DNA of 14,771 nt, taken from Actinomycetota bacterium (GTDB lineage Bacteria > Actinomycetota > Actinomycetes > Nanopelagicales > Nanopelagicaceae). The stretch covers positions 1-14,771 of the forward strand of contig JAPOJL010000012.1 of assembly GCA_029978425.1 (NCBI GenBank). Reading direction: 5' to 3'. The position numbers and the translations under genes were made by a program. Below are positions 6,513 to 14,771 of the stretch, piece by piece; positions within the stretch are counted from its first letter, which is position 1, and every line of letters begins with the position of its first letter. The notes below the pieces were generated by a model. It was not told the origin of the DNA and did not search any database. It saw only the letters and a program-made list of their open reading frames with translations.

Positions 6513-7600
6513 TTTCTTGCCCCTTTCTCCAGTACCGAAAGAGCCAGATCTGCGATGCGATCGGCAGCGTGGATATTCAAACCAGTCTCGAGAGATCGGA
6601 AAGCCTTCGCCTGCTCAAGAGCAGAAATGAGATTGCTACGCAACCAATCTGCATCAAATTCATCATTAGCAATTGCTATGGCTGCACCGTGTTCCACTAA
6701 GGCTTGTGCATTATCAAATTGCTCTCCATTTCCATGCGGCAATGGAACCAAAATTGAGAACTTTCCAACCGTTTCTAACTCTGAACAGGTCACAGCTCCA
6801 CTTCGCGTAATGAGTAGATCTGCAGAGCCGTAAATAGCTGCCATGTCATGAAAGTAAGGAAGTGGAAGATATCCAGCCCGCTTTTCGGGTAGTGGATTAT
6901 TAACGCCAACTGCATGGATTATCTGGAGATCGCTGCCTTGGGGCTGGAATTGGGAATTAAATTGAGCGATGACCTCATTGATGTGACGTGAGCCTTGGGA
7001 GCCACCAAAGACCGCTATTACTGGTTTTGTAGCATCAAATCCCCAGGTATCACAATGAAGTTTTCGAAAACTATCTTTATCGCGCAATTGCGCCAGACTG
7101 GCTATTGATTGACGAATCGGCATTCCCGTAAGCACCGCGCTCGGCCATTGGCGACGTACTCCTTCGAAATTAACCGCAACGACTTCTGCAAAATGCCTAC
7201 CTAGACGATTCGCCCAACCAGGTTTCGCATTGGCCTCGTGAATGACAATAGGAATTTTCCTGATGGTTGCCGCAAGATAAGCAGGGGCTGAAACATATCC
7301 ACCGAAACCGATAAGTCCATCGACTCCTTTGAGTTGTCGAAGCGCTGCAAGGAAAGCTCGAACTAGTTGAATTGGAAAGAAAATTGATTGGATTCGAAGT
7401 TGGCGCGGTAGTACAACTTTGGGAATGGTTCGTAAGCGATATCCACGTTTTGGAACTAGTAGCGTTTCCAAGGCTCCATTTGTACCGAGAAACTCACAAC
7501 TCAGATCCTTGCGTTTTGCGACGAGCGCATCAGCGACAGCGAGCGCAGGCTCAATATGTCCTGCCGTTCCGCCCCCGGCCAAGACGACCCTGTAAGTCAT
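6509..7600 (-). CDS. murG: UDP-GlcNAc:undecaprenyl-PP-MurNAc-pentapeptide GlcNAc transferase MurG
   Basis: MurG transfers GlcNAc from UDP-GlcNAc to lipid I, making lipid II at the inner face of the membrane. The 363-residue GT-B fold glycosyltransferase opens with VVLAGGGTAGHIEPALAVADAL (5-26), the glycine-rich acceptor/phosphate loop. GFGGYVSAPAYLAA-type sequence and HEANAKPGWANRLGRHFA form the N-domain lipid I site. VFGGSQGSRHINE starts the C-domain. RSGAVTCSEL (266-275) and PLPHGNGEQFDNA (286-298) form the UDP-GlcNAc pocket. The ATG at 7600 is 5 bases past the ftsW stop. Its Shine-Dalgarno (GAGAGGA) lies inside the end of ftsW, and its own stop overlaps murC by 4 bases, so it is embedded in a coupled string. 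No broken or missing motif was seen. Confidence 0.97.
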   Translation of the reverse strand: MTYRVVLAGGGTAGHIEPALAVADALVAKRKDLSCEFLGTNGALETLLVPKRGYRLRTIPKVVLPRQLRIQSIFFPIQLVRAFLAALRQLKGVDGLIGFGGYVSAPAYLAATIRKIPIVIHEANAKPGWANRLGRHFAEVVAVNFEGVRRQWPSAVLTGMPIRQSIASLAQLRDKDSFRKLHCDTWGFDATKPVIAVFGGSQGSRHINEVIAQFNSQFQPQGSDLQIIHAVGVNNPLPEKRAGYLPLPYFHDMAAIYGSADLLITRSGAVTCSELETVGKFSILVPLPHGNGEQFDNAQALVEHGAAIAIANDEFDADWLRSNLISALEQAKAFRSLETGLNIHAADRIADLALSVLEKGARK

Positions 7601-7605
7601 ACGAC

Positions 7606-8785
7606 TTATCCTCTCGCACTCCGCACCGCTTTACGCTCGCGTATTTCTGCGGCAATAGCGGGATCACGTCGCAATACACCTAAAACAAAACCTATTGCGA
7701 TAAATGTAGCTAGAAGTGATGAGCCTCCATAAGAAATAAAAGGCAAGGTAACTCCTACAACGGGAATGACGCTAATGACGGTGCCGATGTTGAGAATTAC
7801 TTGAACAGCAAACCAGCAGCCGATTCCAGCACATGCATATCTTTCAAAAGAGCTATCAGCGCGCAGAGCAACACGGAAGATTCCTAAAATTAAAAGTCCA
7901 AATAGAGTCAGAACTGCGAGGGTTCCCAGCAATCCAAACTCCTCACCGATGACGGAAAAAATGAAATCGGTATGCGCTTCTGGAAGGTTGCCCCATTTTT
8001 GTTTACTACTTCCAAGACCGGTACCTAGCGGCCCTCCTGAAGCAAGACCCATAATGCTGTGAGCCTGATTGCCAACCAACGCCTTTGTAATTTTCTTCTG
8101 CAAAAGGATCGAAGAAAGCTGAGAAACGATTCATACGATTAGAGGAGGTAAAGATCAGAATTGCAAAAGCCGTACCAATTCCTAGCCCTAAAATTCCAAA
8201 GACTCGTAAAGGAATTCCTGCGATGAATAGCGTTCCGCCAACAATGCCAGCAACCACCACAGCAGTTCCAAGATCGCGGCCTAAGAGAATCAAGGCCATC
8301 ACAAGCGCAATTCCAGGAACCACTAGTTTTGCAGCGTTACTTGGTTCTCCTTGGCTAGCGGCCTGATCATGAATCCGAAGTCGAAGGGCACACCACAAGA
8401 TGATGCCAATTTTGGCAAATTCACTAGGTTGAATTGTGAAGCTACCAATCCCGATCCAGTTGGTATTTCCTCCAACTGTTTTTCCAATACCTGGAATTTG
8501 AGGAAGGATTAGAAGTGCACACGAGAATAGAAGTGCGGTACCAGCAATCGGCTTCCACAATTGAGGGCGCAACTTCATGGCAACCCATGCGATAAAAATC
8601 GACAGCGACAAGAAAAGTGCCTGACGAAGAACATAAGCAAATGAGTTTCCAGATTCATTGAGCGCTTTTACTGATGAAGCGCTCAAGACCATGACAAGTC
8701 CAAGAGCAGATAGCGCAACAACTGAGCCCAAAATCAAGTAATACGCCGATGCTGGTCTGGCAAAGAGCGCCTTGGAATTACTCAC
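7606..8785 (-). CDS. ftsW: SEDS-family septal peptidoglycan polymerase FtsW, interrupted by a one-base frameshift
   Basis: FtsW is the polytopic SEDS glycosyltransferase that polymerises lipid II at the septum with FtsI. The first part starts at GTG 8785 and encodes several membrane helices plus the hallmark GGNTNWIGIGSFTIQPSEFAK and LLGRDLGTAVVV, whose Asp matches the catalytic position of SEDS proteins. Family-like sequence stops after KGVGWQ; that frame then runs on into unrelated residues to a TGA at 8006. The rest resumes in another frame as AHSIMGLASGGPLGTGLG, KWGNLPEAHTDFIFSVIGEEFG and LPFISYGGSSLLATF, ending at 7606. Removing one G at 8064-8065 would read TGG-CAA-TCA-GCT-CAC and restore a 392-residue protein. 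GTG 8785 overlaps the murD stop by 8 bases and has AAAGGAG 7 bases upstream. RodA is a paralogue, but the position between murD and murG marks it as FtsW. Confidence 0.93.
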
Positions 8786-10145
8786 CTAACTTCTCCTTTA
8801 TCGCTTGCGCGAAGAAATCTCCACGCTCGGCATAGTTCTTAAATTGATCCATTGAGGCGCAGGCCGGAGCCAAAAGTACGGTGTCGCCTGACTTGGCTTG
8901 CATATGTGCCAGTGCAACGGCGCGTTGCATAACTTCAAGTCCCTTAAGTCCAGGGTCAATCGAAGCGATCTGAATTTCAGGCGCATACTTACGTAACGCT
9001 GCTTCAATGATGGGAGCATCTGTACCAATCAAAATGGCGACTTTGATTCGATCTTTACAACGTTGAATCAATTCATCCATTGCGGCGCCTTTTGCTAGAC
9101 CACCAGCAATCCAAATTGCACTTAATTGGGATTGTAGAGCTGCCATTGCAGCATGGGGATTTGTTGCTTTGGAATCATCAATCCACGTGACGCCGTCGCG
9201 CTTGACAACAATCTCTAATCTGTGGTGATCTAGTTTAAATCTCTTCATCGCTTCTGCGATAGCGCTCGCGTCTGACCCAATCGAACGAGCTAGAGCTGCG
9301 GCGGCCATCGCATTTAGAACATTGTGCGGAACTGCTGGAGTGACATCCGATAATTCGAAGAGCGCTTCTGCTTCATCGCTGATGAATGCGCGATCGACAA
9401 TCAAGTTTTCGACCAACCCGATTTCATGCGGAGCAGGCGTATCGAGCGAGAACCAGATAATTCGATGCGTGAGAGATTTAGCGCGTTGGGTAATTACTTC
9501 GTCATGGTGATTGAGAATGACGATCTTCGCACGATCTGCGATTTTGAACTTTGCGCGTGCATAGTTCTCGAAGCTCTGATGCCAATCGATATGGTCTTCT
9601 GCAATGTTGAGAATTGCGACGCTTTCAAATTCCGCTTCTTTGCTCCATTCCAATTGGAAGGATGAAAGCTCCAGCACCAGGACGTCAGCTTTTGAGGTGG
9701 TGACCGCTTCAATTGCGGTAAAACCTACATTCCCGCACGCTAGGGCTTGGATTCCAGATTCCACCATCATCGCTTCCGCCATCTGGACTGTGGTGGTTTT
9801 GCCATTAGTTCCGGTGAGCGCGAGCCAGCGCTGATCAGGTGCCTTTTCTTGCTTTACCCGCCACGCTAAATCTATTTCGCTCAACAATTCGATACCTGCT
9901 GTGCGCGCGACAGAAATGAGCGGATTATCGATACGCCATCCAGGTGAAACGACTGCAAAAGAAATTTCAGTGAGATTTAATGAATCCAAAGAGTTGAGAA
10001 CGCTCGATTCTTCTATCTTTTCATCAATAACAGAAACGCGAGCACCACTATCTTTCAGAAATGAAATCGTAGGAGCGCCAGTAACGCCAGCGCCAAAAAC
10101 GATGCAATGAGCGCCCCGTAGTGATGAGATAAAGGTATCCGTCAC
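8778..10145 (-). CDS. murD: UDP-N-acetylmuramoyl-L-alanine--D-glutamate ligase MurD
   Basis: MurD adds D-glutamate to UDP-MurNAc-L-alanine in an ATP-dependent step. The 455-residue product has an N-terminal Rossmann-like domain with [20 protein letters not shown] (11-30), SPGW at 67-70, the central P-loop [12 protein letters not shown] (109-120, K116), [20 protein letters not shown] and a C-terminal domain with [17 protein letters not shown] and [10 protein letters not shown]. The start is taken as GTG 10145. It begins [11 protein letters not shown] directly before the conserved domain and overlaps the mraY stop as GTGA with a GGGTGG upstream. An in-frame extension up to 10241 exists, but it lies inside the conserved end of mraY and reads as an unlikely cysteine- and tryptophan-rich leader. 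Length is usual for the family. ftsW starts within its last codons. Confidence 0.96.
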   Translation of the reverse strand: MTDTFISSLRGAHCIVFGAGVTGAPTISFLKDSGARVSVIDEKIEESSVLNSLDSLNLTEISFAVVSPGWRIDNPLISVARTAGIELLSEIDLAWRVKQEKAPDQRWLALTGTNGKTTTVQMAEAMMVESGIQALACGNVGFTAIEAVTTSKADVLVLELSSFQLEWSKEAEFESVAILNIAEDHIDWHQSFENYARAKFKIADRAKIVILNHHDEVITQRAKSLTHRIIWFSLDTPAPHEIGLVENLIVDRAFISDEAEALFELSDVTPAVPHNVLNAMAAAALARSIGSDASAIAEAMKRFKLDHHRLEIVVKRDGVTWIDDSKATNPHAAMAALQSQLSAIWIAGGLAKGAAMDELIQRCKDRIKVAILIGTDAPIIEAALRKYAPEIQIASIDPGLKGLEVMQRAVALAHMQAKSGDTVLLAPACASMDQFKNYAERGDFFAQAIKEKLGE

Positions 10146-11200
10146 GCAACCACCCATTGGGCATAGAAGAGTCCAAGACCTGCTGCCACACAGAGTCCAG
10201 CGATAATCCAGAAGCGGATCACAATCGTGACTTCTCCCCAACCAAGTAACTCAAAGTGATGTTGTAGCGGCGCCATTTTGAATACTCGTTTTCCACCACT
10301 GATTTTGAAGTAGGTGGTTTGAATAATGACCGAGAGTGTGATGATGACAAATAGTCCACCAAGCGGTATCAAGAGAAGTTCGGTGCGCAACGTCATCGCT
10401 AGTCCTGCAAGTCCGCCACCGAGAGCCAGTGAGCCGGTATCGCCCATGAAGATTCGAGCAGGTGAGGCGTTCCACCATAAGAAGCCACCACATGCACCCG
10501 CTAAGGCCGCAGCAAGTACCGCAAGATCAAGCGGATCTCGTACCGTGTAGCAGTTTGTCGTTGCAGCAACTTCGCAACGTTGACCGAATTTCCAAACACC
10601 AATCAATACGAAGGCGAGAAATGACATCACAGCAGCGCCTGTCGCTAATCCATCGAGACCATCGGTGAGATTAACTCCATTACTTGTTCCAAGAACCATG
10701 ACTATCGCCCACACCACGACGATTCCGACACCTAATTTGATCGAGGTATCGCGGACTGTGGAGAGATATTCCGACATTGGAGTAAGCCCTAAATCATCAG
10801 GGAAACGAGTAGCGAGCACTCCGAATGCTCCAGCCACAATGGCCTGCCCCAACAACTTTTCGCGCGCCCGCAGACCAAGTGAGCGTTGTTTAACGACTTT
10901 TAGCCAATCATCGAGATAGCCAACGAAACCAAGTCCAACGATAAGACCAATAACTAGGAGCGCCGAAGTTGTCATCGCAACGCCAGTGACAAGGTGTGAT
11001 GTTAAGTAACCGATAACAGCGGCGAGGATCAAGATGATTCCACCCATGGTTGGCGTTCCGCGCTTTACATGATGGGTCTTTGGACCATCATCACGTATCT
11101 GTTGTCCATACCCACGACGTGCAAGGAACTTGATGAACGCTGGAGTAGCAAAGAAACTAAAGAGAAATGCCATTGCTCCCGAAATCAATATGCCTCTCAC
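10142..11200 (-). CDS. mraY: Phospho-N-acetylmuramoyl-pentapeptide transferase MraY
   Basis: MraY moves phospho-MurNAc-pentapeptide from UDP to undecaprenyl phosphate, producing lipid I in the cytoplasmic membrane. The 352-residue product has about ten hydrophobic segments. The catalytic cytoplasmic motifs are present: [16 protein letters not shown] (39-54), GYLDDWLK with D97/D98, [10 protein letters not shown] (177-186), [12 protein letters not shown] (251-262) and the C-terminal [13 protein letters not shown] with H314/H315. A loop with two cysteines (about 208-217) precedes RDPLDLA; comparable insertions are seen in actinobacterial MraY. The start is GTG 11200, overlapping the murF stop as GTGA, with a strong AAGGAG 7 bases upstream. 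Its own stop overlaps murD by 4 bases. No key residue is missing. Confidence 0.97.
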   Translation of the reverse strand: MRGILISGAMAFLFSFFATPAFIKFLARRGYGQQIRDDGPKTHHVKRGTPTMGGIILILAAVIGYLTSHLVTGVAMTTSALLVIGLIVGLGFVGYLDDWLKVVKQRSLGLRAREKLLGQAIVAGAFGVLATRFPDDLGLTPMSEYLSTVRDTSIKLGVGIVVVWAIVMVLGTSNGVNLTDGLDGLATGAAVMSFLAFVLIGVWKFGQRCEVAATTNCYTVRDPLDLAVLAAALAGACGGFLWWNASPARIFMGDTGSLALGGGLAGLAMTLRTELLLIPLGGLFVIITLSVIIQTTYFKISGGKRVFKMAPLQHHFELLGWGEVTIVIRFWIIAGLCVAAGLGLFYAQWVVA

Positions 11201-12606
11201 GCGTTCTCTCCTTCATCTCTTTCTGATTGCAATACGGACCAACGATCTTCAATTTCTTTCGCTAAATCTTCCAAGTGTTCAGCTCGCGAAGCCTTCACAA
11301 GAATTACATCGCCAGCTTCAAGTTCACTCAACAATGGAAGTGTTGCGCTCACAGAGTCAAAGTAATGCGTTGTTGTGCTCGATCTTGGTAAATCAGTCAA
11401 GTAATCGGGAGCGCCGATAGATACCAAGTGATCAACTCCCAGTTCGGTAGCAAGCGCTCCTATGCCGCGGTGCATTGCGGGTGAATCGACTCCCAACTCA
11501 TGCATGGTTCCAAGAAAGGCCCAAGAGCGACCACAACGTTCTTGGGTTAGCAAAACTAAGGTGCGAAGTGCTGATTCCATACTTTCTGGGTTAGCGTTGT
11601 AGGCATCGTTGATCAATATCATCTCGCTACCTTCATGGATCTCCATACGCCATTTGCTCGCACTTTCATGGGTAGAGAGAGCTGAAGAAATATGGCTCGT
11701 GGAAACACCAAGTGCGTGAGCGATCGCCGCTGCTGCTAACGCATTAGCGATTTGATGAAGTCCAATGACTCGAAGTTCGACAGCCTCCCGCGCCTCGGGC
11801 GTGACAAGATCAAAATGCGCGTATCCCCCTCGAAATTCAATATCTGCTGCGCGCACAGTGCAATCATGGCCCTCGCCAAAAGTAAATTTCTTTACACCGC
11901 TTGGAATCTGCATCGCCGGAGTGAAGCGATCGTAAGTCCCCAGGATTGCAGTTGCACCAGATTTAAGTCCTGCGATCAGTTCACCTTTTGTGGCCGCAAT
12001 TTTCTCCTGCGAACCAAATTCACCAATATGAGCATTTCCTACTTTCAGAACTGCTCCCACATCAGGATTTGCAATCTTGGTGAGCGCCAAGATATCTCCA
12101 CCATGTCGCGCGCCCATCTCAGCTATACAGAACTTTGTGGTTTCGCTGCAACGCAAAATCGTGAGCGGAACACCTAAATCATTATTAAATGAACCCTGCG
12201 CGGCAACTGTTTCACCCTCAGCCTTAAGAATCGAATACAACATATCTTTAGTTGTGGTCTTTCCCTGAGACCCTGTGATGCCAATGACTCTCAAATCCGG
12301 AATTGCATGTCGCACATGGTGTGCAAGGTTGCCTAGAGAACTCAAAACATCCTTCACAAGGATATGTGGACCCGGGACTTGCTTGGTAACGATAGAAAGA
12401 GCTGCCCCATTTTTAATAGCGTCGCCAACATAGTTATGGCCATCTGCTTTCTCTCCCAATAGGGCGATGAAAACATCTCCCTTCACTATCTGGCGAGAAT
12501 CGAAGTGAAATTGAGCTGATGTGCTGAGGGTTGCAGTTTTATTCAAATCGCCGTGAATCTCACCCGACATAACTGTGGCAATTTCACCAAGGGTCATCGC
12601 GATCAT
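11197..12606 (-). CDS. murF: UDP-MurNAc-tripeptide--D-alanyl-D-alanine ligase MurF
   Basis: MurF adds the D-Ala-D-Ala dipeptide and completes UDP-MurNAc-pentapeptide. The 469-residue product has [25 protein letters not shown] (35-59), the N-terminal UDP-sugar-binding domain, and the P-loop [17 protein letters not shown] (107-123, K116). It continues with [36 protein letters not shown] and a C-terminal domain with FLGTMHELG and [10 protein letters not shown]. These are the MurF-specific forms of the Mur ligase motifs. The chosen ATG at 12606 overlaps the murE stop (ATGA) with GAGG 7 bases upstream; a second in-frame ATG three codons on is possible. The stop overlaps mraY by 4 bases. Length and all motifs are usual; ddl, which makes the dipeptide, is not in this window. 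Confidence 0.97.
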   Translation of the reverse strand: MIAMTLGEIATVMSGEIHGDLNKTATLSTSAQFHFDSRQIVKGDVFIALLGEKADGHNYVGDAIKNGAALSIVTKQVPGPHILVKDVLSSLGNLAHHVRHAIPDLRVIGITGSQGKTTTKDMLYSILKAEGETVAAQGSFNNDLGVPLTILRCSETTKFCIAEMGARHGGDILALTKIANPDVGAVLKVGNAHIGEFGSQEKIAATKGELIAGLKSGATAILGTYDRFTPAMQIPSGVKKFTFGEGHDCTVRAADIEFRGGYAHFDLVTPEAREAVELRVIGLHQIANALAAAAIAHALGVSTSHISSALSTHESASKWRMEIHEGSEMILINDAYNANPESMESALRTLVLLTQERCGRSWAFLGTMHELGVDSPAMHRGIGALATELGVDHLVSIGAPDYLTDLPRSSTTTHYFDSVSATLPLLSELEAGDVILVKASRAEHLEDLAKEIEDRWSVLQSERDEGENA

Positions 12607-14108
12607 GACTTAACCTCGATGGCACGGCGCAACTCTTCTTGATCGCTAAAAGGAAGCTTCTCGCCCTTAATCTCTTGGCCCTTTTCATGACCTTTACCTA
12701 GGACGATGACCACATCACCCGGTTGTGCGAGTGAAACGGCATGTGCAATTGCTGCTCTGCGATCAGCAAGTACTGTGGTCTTTGCATCAAGAGAGATGCT
12801 CGACGTCATATCTTTGAGAATTGCCTCTGGATCTTCAGAACGAGGGTTGTCGCTAGTAAATATCGCAATATCGCATCCCTCGTACAGCGCTCTGCCCATG
12901 AGTGGACGCTTGGAAGCGTCGCGATCTCCGCCACATCCAAGAACTCCAATGACGCGCTTGATCGTTGGATTTCGCAGTGAACTCAATACTTTCTCTACCG
13001 CATCAGGGGTATGTGCGTAATCAACAAGAGCTATGAAATCTTGGCCGCATTCAATGCTTTCGAGTCGTCCGGGCGCCCCTGTCAATCGAAGTAATCCATT
13101 CCCAATGACGAGTGGATCGACGCCGCTATTTACCGCCATCGCAACTGCAAGTAATAAATTATCAAGATTATGCTCGCCGTTGAGATGAGTGACGCCTTCG
13201 ATCAGAACTCCACCCTCTCCCCTAATACTTACCTCAAATCCGCGTGCTTGTGGTGTGATCGATTCGTAATGCCAATGAGCTTCCTTATTAGTTCGAGAGA
13301 TTAATGATGAGGGTATTGAAACTTCTTCATTGAGACGCTTTCCATACGCATCGTCAATATTGATAAAAGCATGCTCTGCAAATTCCGCTGTGAAAAGTTC
13401 TCGTTTTGCTTGGTAGTAATCCTCCATAGTCTTATGGAAGTCAAGATGATCTTGAGTCAGATTGGTAAATCCGACAGCTTTGAAATGTGTCCCATCCACT
13501 CGATGAAGTGCAAGAGCGTGGCTGCTAACTTCCATTGCAACAGCGCGCATATGTCGTTCTTGCATGACCGAGAGAATGTTTTGTAAAGCATCCGCCTCGG
13601 GAGTTGTGTGCTGCGCCGGGAAATAATCACTTCCGATAGTGATGCCAACGGTGCCAATAAGGCCTGAATTGAAATGCGCCAACTGCCAGATTTGATTTAG
13701 TAGATAGGTTGTCGTGGTTTTTCCATTAGTTCCCGTTATGCCCGCAAGATAGAAATCAGAGCTCGGAGAATTATGAAACCAACTTACGAGATATCCGGCC
13801 TGGGAGCGTGGATTCGGAACTACCAACACGGGGATTGCAGAATCACGAACGGAGGAAAGTTCGCTTCCTGCGATGTCAGTGAGAACCGCCCTCGCACCAC
13901 GCTCCACAGCGGATGTAAGGAAAGCGCTGCCGTGGGTTTTCGCCCCTGGAAACGCTAGAAAAATATCGCCTTCTTTAACATTGGAGGAATTGCTCGTCAT
14001 CCCCGTAATGAGAGTTGATGACGATTTCTCATCAACACTTATGCCTAAAAAAGCAGCAATCTCACCCAAATTCTTTTGATGTGGCTCTGATCTCCTGAGT
14101 TCAGTCAT
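12603..14108 (-). CDS. murE: UDP-MurNAc-L-alanyl-D-glutamate--2,6-diaminopimelate ligase MurE
   Basis: MurE adds the third stem-peptide residue in the cytoplasm. The 501-residue product shows SNSSNVKEGDIFLAFPGAKTHGSAF (39-63) in the N-domain, the P-loop [15 protein letters not shown] (123-137, K130), HTTPEA and EVSSHALALHRVDG, then VDYAHTPDAVEKVL and GCGGDRDASKRPLMG. DNPRSEDP at 420-427 is the DNPR motif that binds meso-diaminopimelate, so the wall is predicted to contain meso-DAP rather than lysine. The start is placed at ATG 14108: it gives MTELRRSEPHQ before the conserved domain and overlaps the ftsI stop by 8 bases. A longer in-frame reading to 14195 would add 29 very basic residues lying wholly inside ftsI and is unlikely. 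The Shine-Dalgarno before 14108 is weak, so coupling to ftsI translation is probable. Confidence 0.96.
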   Translation of the reverse strand: MTELRRSEPHQKNLGEIAAFLGISVDEKSSSTLITGMTSNSSNVKEGDIFLAFPGAKTHGSAFLTSAVERGARAVLTDIAGSELSSVRDSAIPVLVVPNPRSQAGYLVSWFHNSPSSDFYLAGITGTNGKTTTTYLLNQIWQLAHFNSGLIGTVGITIGSDYFPAQHTTPEADALQNILSVMQERHMRAVAMEVSSHALALHRVDGTHFKAVGFTNLTQDHLDFHKTMEDYYQAKRELFTAEFAEHAFINIDDAYGKRLNEEVSIPSSLISRTNKEAHWHYESITPQARGFEVSIRGEGGVLIEGVTHLNGEHNLDNLLLAVAMAVNSGVDPLVIGNGLLRLTGAPGRLESIECGQDFIALVDYAHTPDAVEKVLSSLRNPTIKRVIGVLGCGGDRDASKRPLMGRALYEGCDIAIFTSDNPRSEDPEAILKDMTSSISLDAKTTVLADRRAAIAHAVSLAQPGDVVIVLGKGHEKGQEIKGEKLPFSDQEELRRAIEVKS

Positions 14109-14771
14109 TGCTCTGGACTCGAGTTTGATTTTGATTTTTGCTTTGTGACGCTTCCGCAGCTTGTCGAGCCTTAAGCTCCTTCTCATTGAGTACATACATA
14201 AACTCAGCTGGTTTCGTTGGTGGAATATGTTGATCCTTAAGAACGAAGCTCATGACTTTTTTGAAGACTGGTCCACCAAGATATCCGCCCCAGTGAAATC
14301 CCTTTGGATCTTGAATGGTTACTGACACTACAAATTCGGGTTTATCTGCCGGAGCAAAACCAATAAATGAAGCGGTGTATCCCCGATAGCAACCACATGA
14401 ATCATCAACTCGCTGTGCAGTTCCAGTCTTGCCCGCAACGCGGTAGCCAGGAATTGCAGCTGCTGGGGCGGTTCCCGATGCAGAGACGACGCTCTCCATC
14501 ATCAATCTCATCTTCTGCGCCGTAACAGGACTAATGACTCGCACCGACTTCTGTTTGTTTGCAGGTGTATATCGTCCGGCTGCATCACTTACACCCGCAA
14601 CAACTGTGGGAGTTACCCGCACGCCATCATTTGCAATCGTGGCAAATACCGATGTGGCCTGCATTGCTGTGACGGAATATCCCTGTCCAAATGCAACTGT
14701 TGGTGCAGTAGTTCCGGACCAATCTTTCACATCAAGTAACTTGCCGCCCTCTTCTCCCGGTAATCCTGAAC
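14101..14771 (-). CDS. ftsI: Septal class B penicillin-binding protein FtsI (PBP3), C-terminal part
   Basis: FtsI is the transpeptidase that cross-links septal peptidoglycan with FtsW. Only the last 222 residues lie in the window; the gene continues past the right edge, so the SxxK and SxN motifs cannot be seen. The visible part opens with SGLPGEEGG, followed by AFGQGYSVTAMQ and IANDGV, a typical run of the transpeptidase domain. The active-site KTG lies in VAGKTGTAQRV. ASFIGFAPADKPEFVVSVTIQDP and GGPVFKKVMSFVL finish the domain. A hydrophilic tail of about 45 residues, rich in Lys, Gln and Asn, ends the protein; such tails vary between species. Position directly before murE is the classic ftsI place and argues against an elongation-type PBP2. 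It overlaps murE by 8 bases. Confidence 0.95.
   Translation of the reverse strand, partial: SGLPGEEGGKLLDVKDWSGTTAPTVAFGQGYSVTAMQATSVFATIANDGVRVTPTVVAGVSDAAGRYTPANKQKSVRVISPVTAQKMRLMMESVVSASGTAPAAAIPGYRVAGKTGTAQRVDDSCGCYRGYTASFIGFAPADKPEFVVSVTIQDPKGFHWGGYLGGPVFKKVMSFVLKDQHIPPTKPAEFMYVLNEKELKARQAAEASQSKNQNQTRVQSND

Noticed and set aside
10146..10241. In-frame N-terminal extension of murD upstream of GTG 10145
   Set aside because: It lies entirely within the conserved C-terminal coding region of mraY, reads as a Cys/Trp-rich leader unlike MurD, and the GTGA overlap at 10142-10145 gives a natural coupled start.
11752..12177. 141-residue open frame on the plus strand
   Set aside because: It is antisense to intact murF; it has no recognisable features or start signal.
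14109..14195. Longer murE start at 14195 adding 29 basic residues
   Set aside because: The extension is a shadow of the ftsI tail; MTELRRSEPHQ at 14108 immediately precedes the conserved MurE domain and overlaps the ftsI stop by 8 bases.
1..14771. A novel defence, mobile or RNA-based system
   Set aside because: Almost all of the window is accounted for by conserved division, cell-wall and metabolic genes; no repeats, integrases, transposases, CRISPR spacers, tRNAs or unexplained long gaps were found.

Overview
The window is a contiguous, single-strand block of the division and cell-wall (dcw) cluster of a bacterium, most likely an actinomycete (Actinomycetota). The evidence is gene order and sequence. 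Read on the minus strand, from the right end of the window to the left, the order is ftsI (3' end only), murE, murF, mraY, murD, ftsW, murG, murC, ftsQ, ftsZ, pgeF (laccase-domain), yggS (PLP protein), sepF and yggT. There is no ftsA, and sepF lies just downstream of ftsZ, which is the actinobacterial arrangement. FtsZ begins [20 protein letters not shown] and ends in an acidic [11 protein letters not shown] peptide, both of which look actinobacterial. MurE carries the DNPR motif of the meso-diaminopimelate-adding enzymes. Base composition looks moderate (high-40s % GC by eye, not computed), low for the phylum. A freshwater acI/Nanopelagicales-type lineage would fit, but that is inference.

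Layout: 14771-11197 holds the end of the septal transpeptidase gene, then murE and murF. 11200-5125 holds the lipid I/II branch and flippase/polymerase partner: mraY, murD, ftsW, murG, murC. 5089-3056 holds ftsQ, a 135-base gap with probable regulatory content, and ftsZ. 3044-937 holds pgeF, yggS, sepF and yggT. From 886 to the left edge is a kynureninase-like gene that runs out of the window. Most neighbours overlap by 4-8 bases (ATGA/GTGA) or are separated by only a few bases, so the cluster is probably translated as long polycistrons. No real gene was found on the plus strand, and no tRNA, rRNA, CRISPR array, IS element or large repeat was seen.

The genes work together as follows. MurC, MurD, MurE and MurF build UDP-MurNAc-pentapeptide. 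MraY and MurG convert it to lipid I and lipid II. FtsW and FtsI polymerise and cross-link it at the septum. FtsQ, FtsZ and SepF form and anchor the divisome.

The most notable observations are two single-base frameshifts of opposite sign, one in murC (about 6142) and one in ftsW (about 8065-8071). Each splits an essential gene at a point where one base would restore a family-like protein. Others are a kynureninase-like gene where many actinobacteria keep divIVA/wag31, and TANNNT -10-like boxes placed exactly at -12 to -7 of sepF and kynU, which lack a Shine-Dalgarno sequence and may be leaderless. I did not find an undescribed biological system here; the window is largely a conserved housekeeping region.
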